This document shows positions 27,068-35,630 of a stretch of DNA of 38,156 nucleotides, piece by piece. Origin of the DNA: Bacteroides sp. (GTDB lineage Bacteria; Bacteroidota; Bacteroidia; Bacteroidales; Muribaculaceae); assembly GCA_014802175.1 (NCBI GenBank), contig JAAVCU010000017.1, forward strand, positions 227,716 to 265,871, written 5' to 3'. The translations under genes and the position numbers were made by a program. The notes below the pieces were generated by a model. That model was not told the DNA's origin. It saw only the letters and a program-made list of their open reading frames with translations, and searched no databases. Each line of letters opens with the position of its first letter. The first letter of the stretch is position 1.

Positions 27068-28162
27068 CTAAATTTTGACCTCGGTCTCAGATATGTTATT
27101 TTCGTTATCCTCAATTCTTCTTACTTTCCAATAACCGGATTTGTTGCTGCCTATGCGGTCAATAATGCCGAGTTTGCGCAGTGTGGCGATGTGATTACGA
27201 ACCATTCGACCACTTGATCCTATGGCTCTTCCGATTTGATCTGCAGTTGCGCCCGGGGTGTTGTTCAGAAGTGATGCTACATGCCATACAATTTCGGAAA
27301 CCTGAGGATATTTAGAGCGAATGTTTTTAGGAAAGATATTAGGAATGTTATTAGGAAATATGCCTTCCCCTTTAATAGGAACATACTCTACGGCATCTCC
27401 TGGAGCATCGGCTTCACCTCTGGTAAGAGTGGAGAGAATCTCATTGAGCATAAATTCGATGAACGGAGTAGACTCTCCGGCAGCCGTGGAAGCGGTAATG
27501 GCATTGTAATAGGCTTGTTGATTGGAAAATACCATATTCTCCACCGGAAGATGAGCAAAAAGAGGATGGAGTTGTGAAAGAATCAAAGATTGCCACAGAC
27601 GACCGATTCGACCGTTACCATCGATAAAAGGATGTATAAATTCAAATTCGTAATGGAAAACGCATGAACGAATCAGCAGATGGTGATCTGAATTCTTTAA
27701 CCATTCAAATAAATCGGCGATTAATACCGGAACACGCTCTGCCGGGGGAGCCATGTGTACACATCCGGTTTCTCCGAATACACCCACTCCTGCGGAGCGC
27801 CAACGGCCGGGATTGTCGACCAATGATTGCATCATTGTTTTATGAGCAAGAAGCAAATCTTTTTCATCAAACGGATTCAGTGATGGGAAAAGTTCGTAGG
27901 TTGCGATTGCGTTTTTTACCTCCTGGATCTCGCGAATCGGTGCAACGACGTTCCGACCGTTGATAATATCATGCACTTGCTTTTCGGTAAGTTCATTGCC
28001 TTCAATGGCAAGAGAACTATGGATGGTCTTGATGCGGTTAGCCTTACGCAAGCGCAATGTCCTGTCGTTCTCCAATAGTATGGCGTAACGCTCAATCTTA
28101 GCAGAAATTTCGGCTACAAGATTGAGAATCCGCGAGGTTATTATGAACGGAGGTGTGTACAT
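27068..28162 (-). CDS. Fic family protein with C-terminal winged-HTH
   Basis: 364 aa; Fic motif HPFIDGNGRIGRLW; inhibitory-type segment SSLAIEGNELT; C-terminal wHTH. Confidence 0.92.
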   Translation of the reverse strand: MYTPPFIITSRILNLVAEISAKIERYAILLENDRTLRLRKANRIKTIHSSLAIEGNELTEKQVHDIINGRNVVAPIREIQEVKNAIATYELFPSLNPFDEKDLLLAHKTMMQSLVDNPGRWRSAGVGVFGETGCVHMAPPAERVPVLIADLFEWLKNSDHHLLIRSCVFHYEFEFIHPFIDGNGRIGRLWQSLILSQLHPLFAHLPVENMVFSNQQAYYNAITASTAAGESTPFIEFMLNEILSTLTRGEADAPGDAVEYVPIKGEGIFPNNIPNIFPKNIRSKYPQVSEIVWHVASLLNNTPGATADQIGRAIGSSGRMVRNHIATLRKLGIIDRIGSNKSGYWKVRRIEDNENNISETEVKI

Positions 28163-28194
28163 TATAGTGCAAAATTACATTGGCAGATGTGGTG

Positions 28195-29421
28195 TCAGAA
28201 GAAGATGTAGGCGATGGCGATGGCGGCGATGGCGCCGGTGATGTCGGCAAGGAGGGCGTAGCCGGCGGCGTAGCGCGTTTTGGAGACTCCAACCGAGCCG
28301 AAGTAGACGGCGAGGATGTAGAAGGTGGTGTCGGTGGAGCCGCGTACGGCGGCGGCTAATTTGCTGACGAAGGCGTCGGCGCCGTGGGTTTTCATTACGT
28401 CGAGCATCATGGCGCAGCTTCCGCTTCCGCTCAAGGGTTTCATGAGCATGGTGGGTAAGGCGCCTACCCATTGCGTGTCGAAACCGAGCCACGCCACAAA
28501 GTTTTCTACCCAGCCGGTGAAGATGTCGAGGGCGCCGGAGGCACGGAACATTCCGATTGCCACGAGTATCGCTACAAGGTATGGTATGATCATCACCGCA
28601 GTCTTGAATCCCTCTTTAGCTCCTTCGATGAAAACATCGTAGACGCGAAGCCGCTTTCTGACGCCGGCGGCTATAAACGCAATGATGACGCTGAAGAGTA
28701 TGAGATTGGCTCCGAAGGTGCTGTAGGTCTGAACCTTATCAGGGGGCAGGGATACGAAAAACCATGTTATGCCCGCCACGATGAGTGCTATGGCTCCCAA
28801 CCAGCTCCAGATCACGCGGTCCATGCGTATGCGCTGACGCAGGCAGAGGGCGGTGAGTCCGACGATGGTGGCGATGGAGGTAGCTATCAGTATGGGTATG
28901 AAGATGTCGGTGGGATTCGCGGCACCCCCCTGCGCACGATACATCATGATGCTTATCGGAATCAGACACAGGCCGGAGCTGTTGAGCACCAGAAACATGA
29001 TCATGGCGTCGGTGGCGGTGTCTTTCTTGTCGTTAAGCGATTGCATCTCCTGCATGGCTTTGAGTCCCATGGGGGTGGCGGCGTTGTCAAGACCGAGCAT
29101 ATTTGCGGAGATGTTCATGAAGATGGCCCCCATAGCGGGATGCCCCTTGGGTATTCCGGGGAACAGCCGCGAGAAGAAGGGGGAGATGGCGCGTCCGAAA
29201 AATTCGATTACTCCTGCCCGTTCCCCGATCTTCATGATGCCGAGCCATAGTGTGAGTACTCCGGTCAAACCTAATGAGATCTCGAAGGCGAACGCCGCCT
29301 GATCGAAAGAGGCGTTCATAACGTCGCTCCAGACCTGGAGGTCGCCGCAGAAGAGCGTGCGCCCGAGCGCCACCAGGAAGGTGATGGCGAAGAATGCTAT
29401 CCAGATCCAGTTCAGTACCAC
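28195..29421 (-). CDS. Fused SpmA/SpmB-like nucleoside-recognition (Gate) membrane protein
   Basis: 408 aa, multi-TM, GTG start; FSRLFPGIPKGHPAMGAIFMNISANMLGLDNAATPMGLKAM and VPYL/TDTTFYILAVYFGSVGV motifs. Confidence 0.82.
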   Translation of the reverse strand: MVLNWIWIAFFAITFLVALGRTLFCGDLQVWSDVMNASFDQAAFAFEISLGLTGVLTLWLGIMKIGERAGVIEFFGRAISPFFSRLFPGIPKGHPAMGAIFMNISANMLGLDNAATPMGLKAMQEMQSLNDKKDTATDAMIMFLVLNSSGLCLIPISIMMYRAQGGAANPTDIFIPILIATSIATIVGLTALCLRQRIRMDRVIWSWLGAIALIVAGITWFFVSLPPDKVQTYSTFGANLILFSVIIAFIAAGVRKRLRVYDVFIEGAKEGFKTAVMIIPYLVAILVAIGMFRASGALDIFTGWVENFVAWLGFDTQWVGALPTMLMKPLSGSGSCAMMLDVMKTHGADAFVSKLAAAVRGSTDTTFYILAVYFGSVGVSKTRYAAGYALLADITGAIAAIAIAYIFF

Positions 29422-29429
29422 GCTTGTTG

Positions 29430-29464
29430 TTAATTAATGATTAATGGTTAATGATTAATGATTA
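29430..29464. repeat. Heptamer array (TTAATTA ATGATTA ATGGTTA ATGATTA ATGATTA)
   Basis: Five in-phase units, 8 nt upstream of the start of the SpmAB-like gene. Confidence 0.85.
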
Positions 29465-29476
29465 GAGTCACTATAT

Positions 29477-29518
29477 CTATCACCTATCACCTAATGCCTA
29501 ATGCCTAACGCCTAACGG
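29477..29518. repeat. Heptamer array (CTATCAC CTATCAC CTAATGC CTAATGC CTAACGC CTAACGG)
   Basis: Six in-phase units directly abutting the trpS stop codon (29519-29521). Confidence 0.9.
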
Positions 29519-30586
29519 TTAAAATTTCCGGATTCCCATTATTTCGCGGACGTCGCGCAGGGTGTCGGCGGCGTAAGCGCGTGCGCGCTCAGCTCCCTGA
29601 CGCACCACTTTCGAGATGTATTCTTCGTTGCTACGGATGTCGAGGATGCGTTCGCGGATGGGGAGGGTGACTTTCAGAATGTCCTCAGCCAGTTGCTTCT
29701 TGAGATCGCCGTAGCGGATGGAGCAGTCGGCGTAGGCGTTGCGGTAGTGTTCTACAACATCGGGTGTGGACACGAGCTCCAGAAGTGTGAAGAGATTGCG
29801 GATGGGTTCGCTCATCTCGGAATTGGGAGCCTGCGGTCCTTCGTCGGTGACGGCGCGCATCACTTTCTTGCGAAGTGTCTTCTCATCGTCGATTAGGTAG
29901 ATGCAATTGCCTTCGCTCTTACCCATCTTGCCCGAACCGTCGAGACCGGGTACCTTCACTGCCTGACCACCGAAGTTGAAGTTGACGGGCTCGCTGAAGT
30001 AGTCGTTTTTGTAGAATGAGTTGAAGCGGCGCGCGAAGCGGCGTGTGAGCTCAAGGTGCTGTTCCTGGTCTTTGCCTACGGGCACGAAGTCGGCGTGGTG
30101 GATGAGGATGTCCACTGCCATCAGTGTGGGGTAGGTGAGGAGTCCGGCGTTGACACGCTGGTTGGTCTGGTTACCGATGATCTCCTTCTCAATTTCGTCG
30201 GAGTCAGAGGTGATGCCAAGGGCTTTGCGGGCTTTATCTTTGAATGATGCTGTGCGCATGAGTTCACCGATGCCGACGTGCATGTTCATGAGGAGGTACA
30301 TCTCCGAGATCTCGGGTATATCGCTTTGCACGTAGATGATGTTTTTCTCCGGATCCAATCCTGCGGCGAGGTATTCGGCGAGGATGTTCTTCACGTTTTC
30401 GTGAAGGATGTTGGGGTCCGGGGTGGTGGTGAGTGCGTGGAGGTCGGCCACGAAGTAGCGGCAGTCGTAGTCGTCCTGCATGCGTACGAATTTAGACAGC
30501 GCACCGTAATAGTTGCCCAAGTGGAGGTTGCCGGTGGCGCGGATGCCGCTCAATACGATTTTTTTATCTTTGTTATTCTCTTCCAT
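29519..30586 (-). CDS. trpS: Tryptophanyl-tRNA synthetase
   Basis: 355 aa; SGIRATGNLHLGNYYGAL, GKMGKSEGN motifs. Confidence 0.95.
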   Translation of the reverse strand: MEENNKDKKIVLSGIRATGNLHLGNYYGALSKFVRMQDDYDCRYFVADLHALTTTPDPNILHENVKNILAEYLAAGLDPEKNIIYVQSDIPEISEMYLLMNMHVGIGELMRTASFKDKARKALGITSDSDEIEKEIIGNQTNQRVNAGLLTYPTLMAVDILIHHADFVPVGKDQEQHLELTRRFARRFNSFYKNDYFSEPVNFNFGGQAVKVPGLDGSGKMGKSEGNCIYLIDDEKTLRKKVMRAVTDEGPQAPNSEMSEPIRNLFTLLELVSTPDVVEHYRNAYADCSIRYGDLKKQLAEDILKVTLPIRERILDIRSNEEYISKVVRQGAERARAYAADTLRDVREIMGIRKF

Positions 30587-30795
30587 AAGAATTTGTAATA
30601 TTTGGCTTTAACTTAAGTGTGTCTACAAAGTTACAAAAAAAAGTTCAAACCCATTCAATATTATTGCCCGGAGTTTGTTATTAAAAGTGTGTTTCCTTTT
30701 AAATGATAAAGTCAAAAATTATAATACACACCCTTCATTTATTAATTTGGTTTAAAAGTAAACACACTCTAAATCGTATACAGTAGTGTAATGTT

Positions 30796-31482
30796 ATGAA
30801 AAAAGGAATTAAGTTTGATAGAGTAAGACGGGGAGCGGTATCGGCGTTGACGATGTTGCTGCTGATTCTGTGTTCAGGGTTAGGAGCCAAAGCTCAGGAA
30901 AAGAGCGGCAAGGTGCTTTTCCTTGGCGATTCCATGACAGGTTGGCTTGCCGAGCGTCTGAATGCTTATGGCGAGGAGAATGGTTTCGAGGTGGCGACGG
31001 TGATATGGGATGGATCCACAATCTCGAAGTGGGGTAATTCTCCGAAGCTGGCGTCGCTGATCGAGGAGCAGAATCCTGATGCGGTGTTTCTGAGCCTGGG
31101 TATGAATGAGCTTTTCGAGGCGAATCCCGCGAAACTGAAGGGTGATGTGGAGAAGATCAAGGCTGCCGTGGGTGAGCGTCCGATGCTGTGGGTTGGTCCG
31201 CCGTCGTGGCCCGGTTATGACAAGGGTAAGATTCTTAACGATTGGCTTGAGAATGAGATAGGCGAGGGTAAGTTTTTCCGCAGTTTTGATCTGACACTGC
31301 CGCGCCAGAGCGCGAAGAATCCGCATCCTACAAGGCAAGGTATGGTGGATTGGATCGACGCCGTGGTGGAGTGGATTCCGGAGCACGCAGTGTTGCCGCT
31401 GCATTTCGATAATAAGCCGGGGGCGACGCAGATGTCGCGAGGCAAGACGTTTATATACAAACGAATGAAGGAGAACCTTTGA
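30796..31482 (+). CDS. Secreted SGNH/GDSL-type hydrolase
   Basis: 228 aa, signal peptide; VLFLGDSMTGWLAERL, SLGMNEL, NPHPTRQGMVDW motifs. Confidence 0.8.
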   Translation: MKKGIKFDRVRRGAVSALTMLLLILCSGLGAKAQEKSGKVLFLGDSMTGWLAERLNAYGEENGFEVATVIWDGSTISKWGNSPKLASLIEEQNPDAVFLSLGMNELFEANPAKLKGDVEKIKAAVGERPMLWVGPPSWPGYDKGKILNDWLENEIGEGKFFRSFDLTLPRQSAKNPHPTRQGMVDWIDAVVEWIPEHAVLPLHFDNKPGATQMSRGKTFIYKRMKENL

Positions 31483-31503
31483 CGGTTCTCCTTCATCGTT
31501 TTT
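31465..31503 (+). terminator. Rho-independent terminator overlapping the end of the SGNH gene
   Basis: ATGAAGGAGAACC-TTTGAC-GGTTCTCCTTCAT-CG-TTTTT; stop codon TGA (31480-31482) in the loop. Confidence 0.85.
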
Positions 31504-31524
31504 CGTAATCGGTGTTATGGCTGG

Positions 31525-32232
31525 TCAGAAGCTGTAGCCGAGTGTGAACACCCATGCTTTTGTGCGGCCTCCGTAATCGGTGAGCTTGTTTTGCCATGCG
31601 TGGCGCATGCCGGCCATATATTCGATATTGAGCGAATAGCGGCGGAATACCTCGATGCCGGTGCCCAGTTTGAGACCGAAGTCGCAGCCTGCCGGCTTTT
31701 CGATGAATTCATTGCCGGGGAGCGGACGCCCTTCGAGGAAGTTGGTGTTGAGGTTAACTTTGTTTTTAAGTTTCGATCCGAGTTTGAATGCCACGTAGGG
31801 TCCGGCGGCTACGTTCCAGCGAACATCGTCGGTGATGTTGAAGTGGATGTTTGCCAGCACAGGGATCACCAGGGAGTAGGAATTGAATGTTCCGGCCTGG
31901 ATGGCGTGCTCTTCGTCGCCGCCCGAGACGAGATATGGCTGGATGAAGGTGTAAGTGTTGGAGCGCGATTCAAAGTAGAGCCCGGGTTGGATCGAGATGT
32001 AGTCGCGTATGTTGATGTCGGCAACTGCTCCGAAGTCGAAACCGGTGCCCCAGCCCTGTACGTTGTAGCCGAAATCATTGTCAAGAGAGACAGTGCGGTT
32101 GGAGGTGTTGATGCCGAGTCGCACTCCGAAGGTGAAGAGGTCCTCGGAGGGTTCGGTGGAGAAGAAGTCGGCGGCACGGCTGAAGGGGGCTGTGGCCAGA
32201 GCGAGGAGCAGCAAAAGGGATATTTTTTTCAT
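31525..32232 (-). CDS. PorT-family outer-membrane beta-barrel protein
   Basis: 235 aa; signal peptide, GVRLGINTSN, ISIQPGLYFESRSNTY, C-terminal FTLGYSF. Confidence 0.8.
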   Translation of the reverse strand: MKKISLLLLLALATAPFSRAADFFSTEPSEDLFTFGVRLGINTSNRTVSLDNDFGYNVQGWGTGFDFGAVADINIRDYISIQPGLYFESRSNTYTFIQPYLVSGGDEEHAIQAGTFNSYSLVIPVLANIHFNITDDVRWNVAAGPYVAFKLGSKLKNKVNLNTNFLEGRPLPGNEFIEKPAGCDFGLKLGTGIEVFRRYSLNIEYMAGMRHAWQNKLTDYGGRTKAWVFTLGYSF

Positions 32233-32261
32233 CCTGAAGATTATTGTTGTGAATATTCGAT

Positions 32262-32285
32262 TAGAAGTTGTTTAAACAACTTCTA
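32262..32285. repeat. 24-bp perfect palindrome TAGAAGTTGTTTAAACAACTTCTA
   Basis: Read directly; sits just downstream of a minus-strand TAATTTTG box. Confidence 0.9.
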
Positions 32286-32288
32286 TTG

Positions 32289-32337
32289 CAAAATTATAAA
32301 ATATCTCCCAAATAATTGAAAAATTTATGTAATTTTG
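32289..32337. promoter_or_regulatory. Divergent promoter pair between PorT-like and YitT genes
   Basis: CAAAATTA (minus -7 box, 32289-32296) and TAATTTTG (plus -7 box, 32330-32337) as mirror-image arms. Confidence 0.55.
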
Positions 32338-32358
32338 CATTTATTATTCCTGCGTATC

Positions 32359-32420
32359 GATAACAGAGGTGGTGCGCTTGGATAACAGACCTGATGCTTT
32401 TTAGATAACTGACCTCATGG
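32359..32420 (+). repeat. Imperfect ~22-bp tandem repeat GATAACAGA... x3 ending across the yitT start codon
   Basis: Copies start at 32359, 32381 and 32404. Confidence 0.75.
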
Positions 32421-33436
32421 GAAAATATAATTACAATAGCTTGATGAACAATGCGAAGGATTATGTGCTCATAATCTTCGGTCTTCTTTTATATTCGTTT
32501 GCTTTCTGTGCGTTTATTCTGCCGCATAAGATTGTGATCGGTGGTGTGGCGGGTGTCGGTACGCTTGTGTATTTCGGTACGAATGAGACGATTCCGGTTG
32601 CCGCTACTTCTTATGCCGTGAACCTGATATTGCTCGCAATGGCTTATAAGATAGTGGGGCGGCAGTTCGTGTTGCGCACCATCTTCGGTGTTACGGTTGT
32701 GGCATTGGCGATCGGTGTGTTCGAGCAGATTTTCATGGGTATAGGTCATCCGCTGATTCCGGACACGGTGATGAGTGTGGCTTTGGGTGGAATCCTTTGC
32801 GGTGTCGGCATCGGAACCTGCTTTATCCACAACGGGTCGTCGGGCGGTACGGATATCGTGGCAGCGATGGTGGCTGCCAGAAGCAATGTTAGTATCGGTC
32901 GCACCATGATCTTTACGGATATGATCATCGTGTCGATGTCTATATTCCTACCTTTTGACGGCACTCTGAGCGAGCGCATCGAGGCGCGTATACCGACTAT
33001 CGTTTACGGTCTGATGGTTACGTCGATCGTGGCTTATATGGCTGATATGATTATCAATACCAACCGTCAGGCCACTCAGTTCATTATCTTCTCACCCAAA
33101 TGGCGCGAAATTGCTGACCGTGTGAATTCGGAGGCGCATCGTGGCGCCACGGTTGTTGACGGGCAGGGGTGGTATTCCAAGCAGGAGGTGAAGATGCTGC
33201 TTGTGTGGTGTCGCAAGATTGAGTCGGTGACCATATTCCGAATCATCAAGAGTGTGGATGAGAATGCGTTCGTGACGCAGGGAGCTGTCAACGGTGTTTA
33301 CGGCAAGGGCTTCGATTCAGTGAAGGTGAAGATGAAGAAGAATAAGGCATCGCATCACGATGCCCGCACTCAAAACTCACTGAATGAGAATTCTACTCCA
33401 ACTCAATTCGTGAGGAGGTCGAATCAAGAGGAATAA
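32417..33436 (+). CDS. YitT family membrane protein (DUF161/DUF2179)
   Basis: 339 aa; multi-TM N-terminus GGVAGVGTLVYFGTN, NGSSGGTDIVAAMV; C-terminal DUF2179-like domain. Confidence 0.9.
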   Translation: MGKYNYNSLMNNAKDYVLIIFGLLLYSFAFCAFILPHKIVIGGVAGVGTLVYFGTNETIPVAATSYAVNLILLAMAYKIVGRQFVLRTIFGVTVVALAIGVFEQIFMGIGHPLIPDTVMSVALGGILCGVGIGTCFIHNGSSGGTDIVAAMVAARSNVSIGRTMIFTDMIIVSMSIFLPFDGTLSERIEARIPTIVYGLMVTSIVAYMADMIINTNRQATQFIIFSPKWREIADRVNSEAHRGATVVDGQGWYSKQEVKMLLVWCRKIESVTIFRIIKSVDENAFVTQGAVNGVYGKGFDSVKVKMKKNKASHHDARTQNSLNENSTPTQFVRRSNQEE

Positions 33437-34274
33437 TCTCTTTATCGCGCGCCCACCAGGTCATCTGCTTTTTGGCGTAGACGCGCGTGTTTTTCTTTAT
33501 CCTTTCTATTGCCTCGGTGCGCTGCATTGTGCCGTCGAACCAGGCGAACATCTCTTTTAATCCTACTGTGTTTAGGGAGTTGAGGTGGCGCAGATGATAT
33601 ACGCTGCGCGCTTCCTCTTCGAGTCCGGCGCGCACCATGGCGTCGACGCGTGTGTTGATGCGCTCGAAGAGCACGGGACGCTCGGGTGCAAGTATATATT
33701 TGCGTATGCGGAACGGGCGCCGGCGGCGTTGACCGGTGCGCAGTGAGGTGTAGGATTGTCCGGCGGTGCGTATTATCTCTACGGCGTGAAACACCCGTTT
33801 GGTGTTGCGCAGATCTACCTTTGAATAGTATTCCGGGTCGAGGCGGCGCAGTTCTTCGGCAAGCCATTCCTGACCCTTTTCGGCGAGCTCGGCTTCGAGC
33901 CCGTGGCGTATCTCATCGGGCACGGTGGGAAGCTCGTCGATGCCGTTGCAGAGTGCGTCGACATACATCATGGAGCCTCCGCAGACCACCGCCACTCCAT
34001 GTTTCTCCATAATCTCTGTTGCGATGCGCAGTGCTGATTCCTCATACATTGAGGCGCTGTAGTAGGCGTCGAGGGGAAGCATGTCGATCAGGTGGTGCGG
34101 CACACTGGCAAGCTCCTGGGGCGTGGGCATGGCGGTCACGATCGGGATGCCGGTGTAGATCTGGCGGCTGTCGGCAGAGATGATTTCGGTGTTGAGACGC
34201 AGGGCGGTCTCTATGGCAAGGGCCGACTTGCCCGAGGCAGTCGGCCCTGTAATTACTATCAGCGTAGGATCCAT
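33393..34274 (-). CDS. miaA: tRNA dimethylallyltransferase
   Basis: 293 aa; VITGPTASGKSALAIETA, ISADSRQIYTGI motifs. Confidence 0.95.
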   Translation of the reverse strand: MDPTLIVITGPTASGKSALAIETALRLNTEIISADSRQIYTGIPIVTAMPTPQELASVPHHLIDMLPLDAYYSASMYEESALRIATEIMEKHGVAVVCGGSMMYVDALCNGIDELPTVPDEIRHGLEAELAEKGQEWLAEELRRLDPEYYSKVDLRNTKRVFHAVEIIRTAGQSYTSLRTGQRRRRPFRIRKYILAPERPVLFERINTRVDAMVRAGLEEEARSVYHLRHLNSLNTVGLKEMFAWFDGTMQRTEAIERIKKNTRVYAKKQMTWWARDKEIIPLDSTSSRIELE

Positions 34275-34283
34275 TACACACTT

Positions 34284-35501
34284 TTACTCTGCAACGAGAC
34301 GGCAGATGTTGACAATGACGTCGCGCGCTTTCTCCATTGACTGGATGGATACGTATTCGTAGCGACCATGGAAGTTCTCTCCTCCGGCAAAGATGTTGGG
34401 GCAGGGGAGACCTTTGAATGAGAGCTGGGCGCCGTCTGTGCCGCCGCGAATGGGCTGAACCTTGGGTTCTACGCCGGCCTCGCGCATGGCTTTCTCGGCA
34501 ACCTCGATGATGTGCATCACCGGTTCGATCTTTTCACGCATATTGTAATACTGATCCTTGATCTCTACGGAGCAGCAGCCGGGATATTCCATGTTGGTTT
34601 TGCGGACAAGGTGTTCGATCTCTTTCTTGCGGCGCTCGAAGCGGTCGCGGTCGTGGTCGCGGATTATGTAGGTGAGGGTGGTTTCCTCAACTGATCCTTC
34701 GATACCTACGAGGTGATAGAACCCTTCGTAGCCCTCGGTGTGTTCGGGAGTCTCCCAGCGCGGTAACATCATTATGAAGTTGTTGGCAACGCGGATGGAG
34801 TTGATCATCTTGTGTTTGGCAGAACCGGGGTGTACGTTGCGCCCTTTGATCTTTACTTTGGCTGAGGCGGCGTTGAAGTTTTCGAATTCGAGTTCGCCGA
34901 TGGCTCCGCCGTCCATGGTGTAAGCAAATTGGCATCCGAATTTCTCAACGTCGAATTTGTGTGCGCCTAAGCCGATCTCTTCGTCGGGGTTGAAGCCGAT
35001 GCGGATTTTGCCGTGCTTAACTTCGGGGTGCGACTGAAGCCATGCCACAGCGTCGATGATTTCGGCGATGCCGGCTTTGTCGTCGGCTCCGAGAAGGGTA
35101 GTGCCGTCGGTGACGATAAGGTCGTTGCCGATATAGTTAAGAAGTTCGGGGAATTCTTCAGGTGAGAGCTCAATGTGCTGCTCGGCGTTGAGCGTGATTA
35201 CTGAGCCGTCGTAGTTCTTGACGATGCGGGGATTTACGTGTTTGCCCGACATGTCGGGGGATGTGTCCATGTGGGCGATGAAGCCTATCACGGGCACCTC
35301 CTTGTCGGTGTTGGCGGGGAGCGTGGCGAAGAGGTAGCCGTTGTCGTCGAGGGTTACGTCGTCAAGTCCCATGCCGATAAGGAGTGTCTTGAGATATTTG
35401 GCAAATTCCATCTGCCCGGGGGTGGAGGGAGTCATCAGGGTGAGCTCGTCGCTCTGGGTATTAAACCTTACGAAGTCAAGGAAACGTTCAGTTACATTCA
35501 T
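34284..35501 (-). CDS. pepT: Peptidase T
   Basis: 405 aa; [68 protein letters not shown]. Confidence 0.95.
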   Translation of the reverse strand: MNVTERFLDFVRFNTQSDELTLMTPSTPGQMEFAKYLKTLLIGMGLDDVTLDDNGYLFATLPANTDKEVPVIGFIAHMDTSPDMSGKHVNPRIVKNYDGSVITLNAEQHIELSPEEFPELLNYIGNDLIVTDGTTLLGADDKAGIAEIIDAVAWLQSHPEVKHGKIRIGFNPDEEIGLGAHKFDVEKFGCQFAYTMDGGAIGELEFENFNAASAKVKIKGRNVHPGSAKHKMINSIRVANNFIMMLPRWETPEHTEGYEGFYHLVGIEGSVEETTLTYIIRDHDRDRFERRKKEIEHLVRKTNMEYPGCCSVEIKDQYYNMREKIEPVMHIIEVAEKAMREAGVEPKVQPIRGGTDGAQLSFKGLPCPNIFAGGENFHGRYEYVSIQSMEKARDVIVNICRLVAE

Positions 35502-35618
35502 AGTCTATAAGTATTTTTGATCCTATGCCTCAGCGTGTTTGCCGACATCGAATCGTAATAGTTACTGCAAATTTACTAATTATCTTATAAATAGACTGCA
35601 TAATCGCGCGTTTTTTTA

Positions 35619-35626
35619 TAATTTTG
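35619..35626 (+). promoter_or_regulatory. -7 box TAATTTTG positioned 4 nt before the nuclease start codon
   Basis: TAATTTTG directly upstream of ATG at 35631. Confidence 0.5.
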
Positions 35627-35630
35627 TGTT

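Noticed and set aside
28195-29421. Sporulation function from SpmA/SpmB similarity
   Set aside because: These Gate-domain proteins are widespread in non-sporulating Bacteroidetes; treated as a generic transporter-like protein.
6001-29518. CRISPR array interpretation of the tandem repeats
   Set aside because: Units are 7-9 bp and contiguous with no unique spacers or cas genes.
6001-29518. Assembly or sequencing artefact explaining the arrays
   Set aside because: Units are degenerate, differ among loci, and sit precisely in gene junctions with intact flanking ORFs; not expected from a technical artefact, though read-level support was not available.
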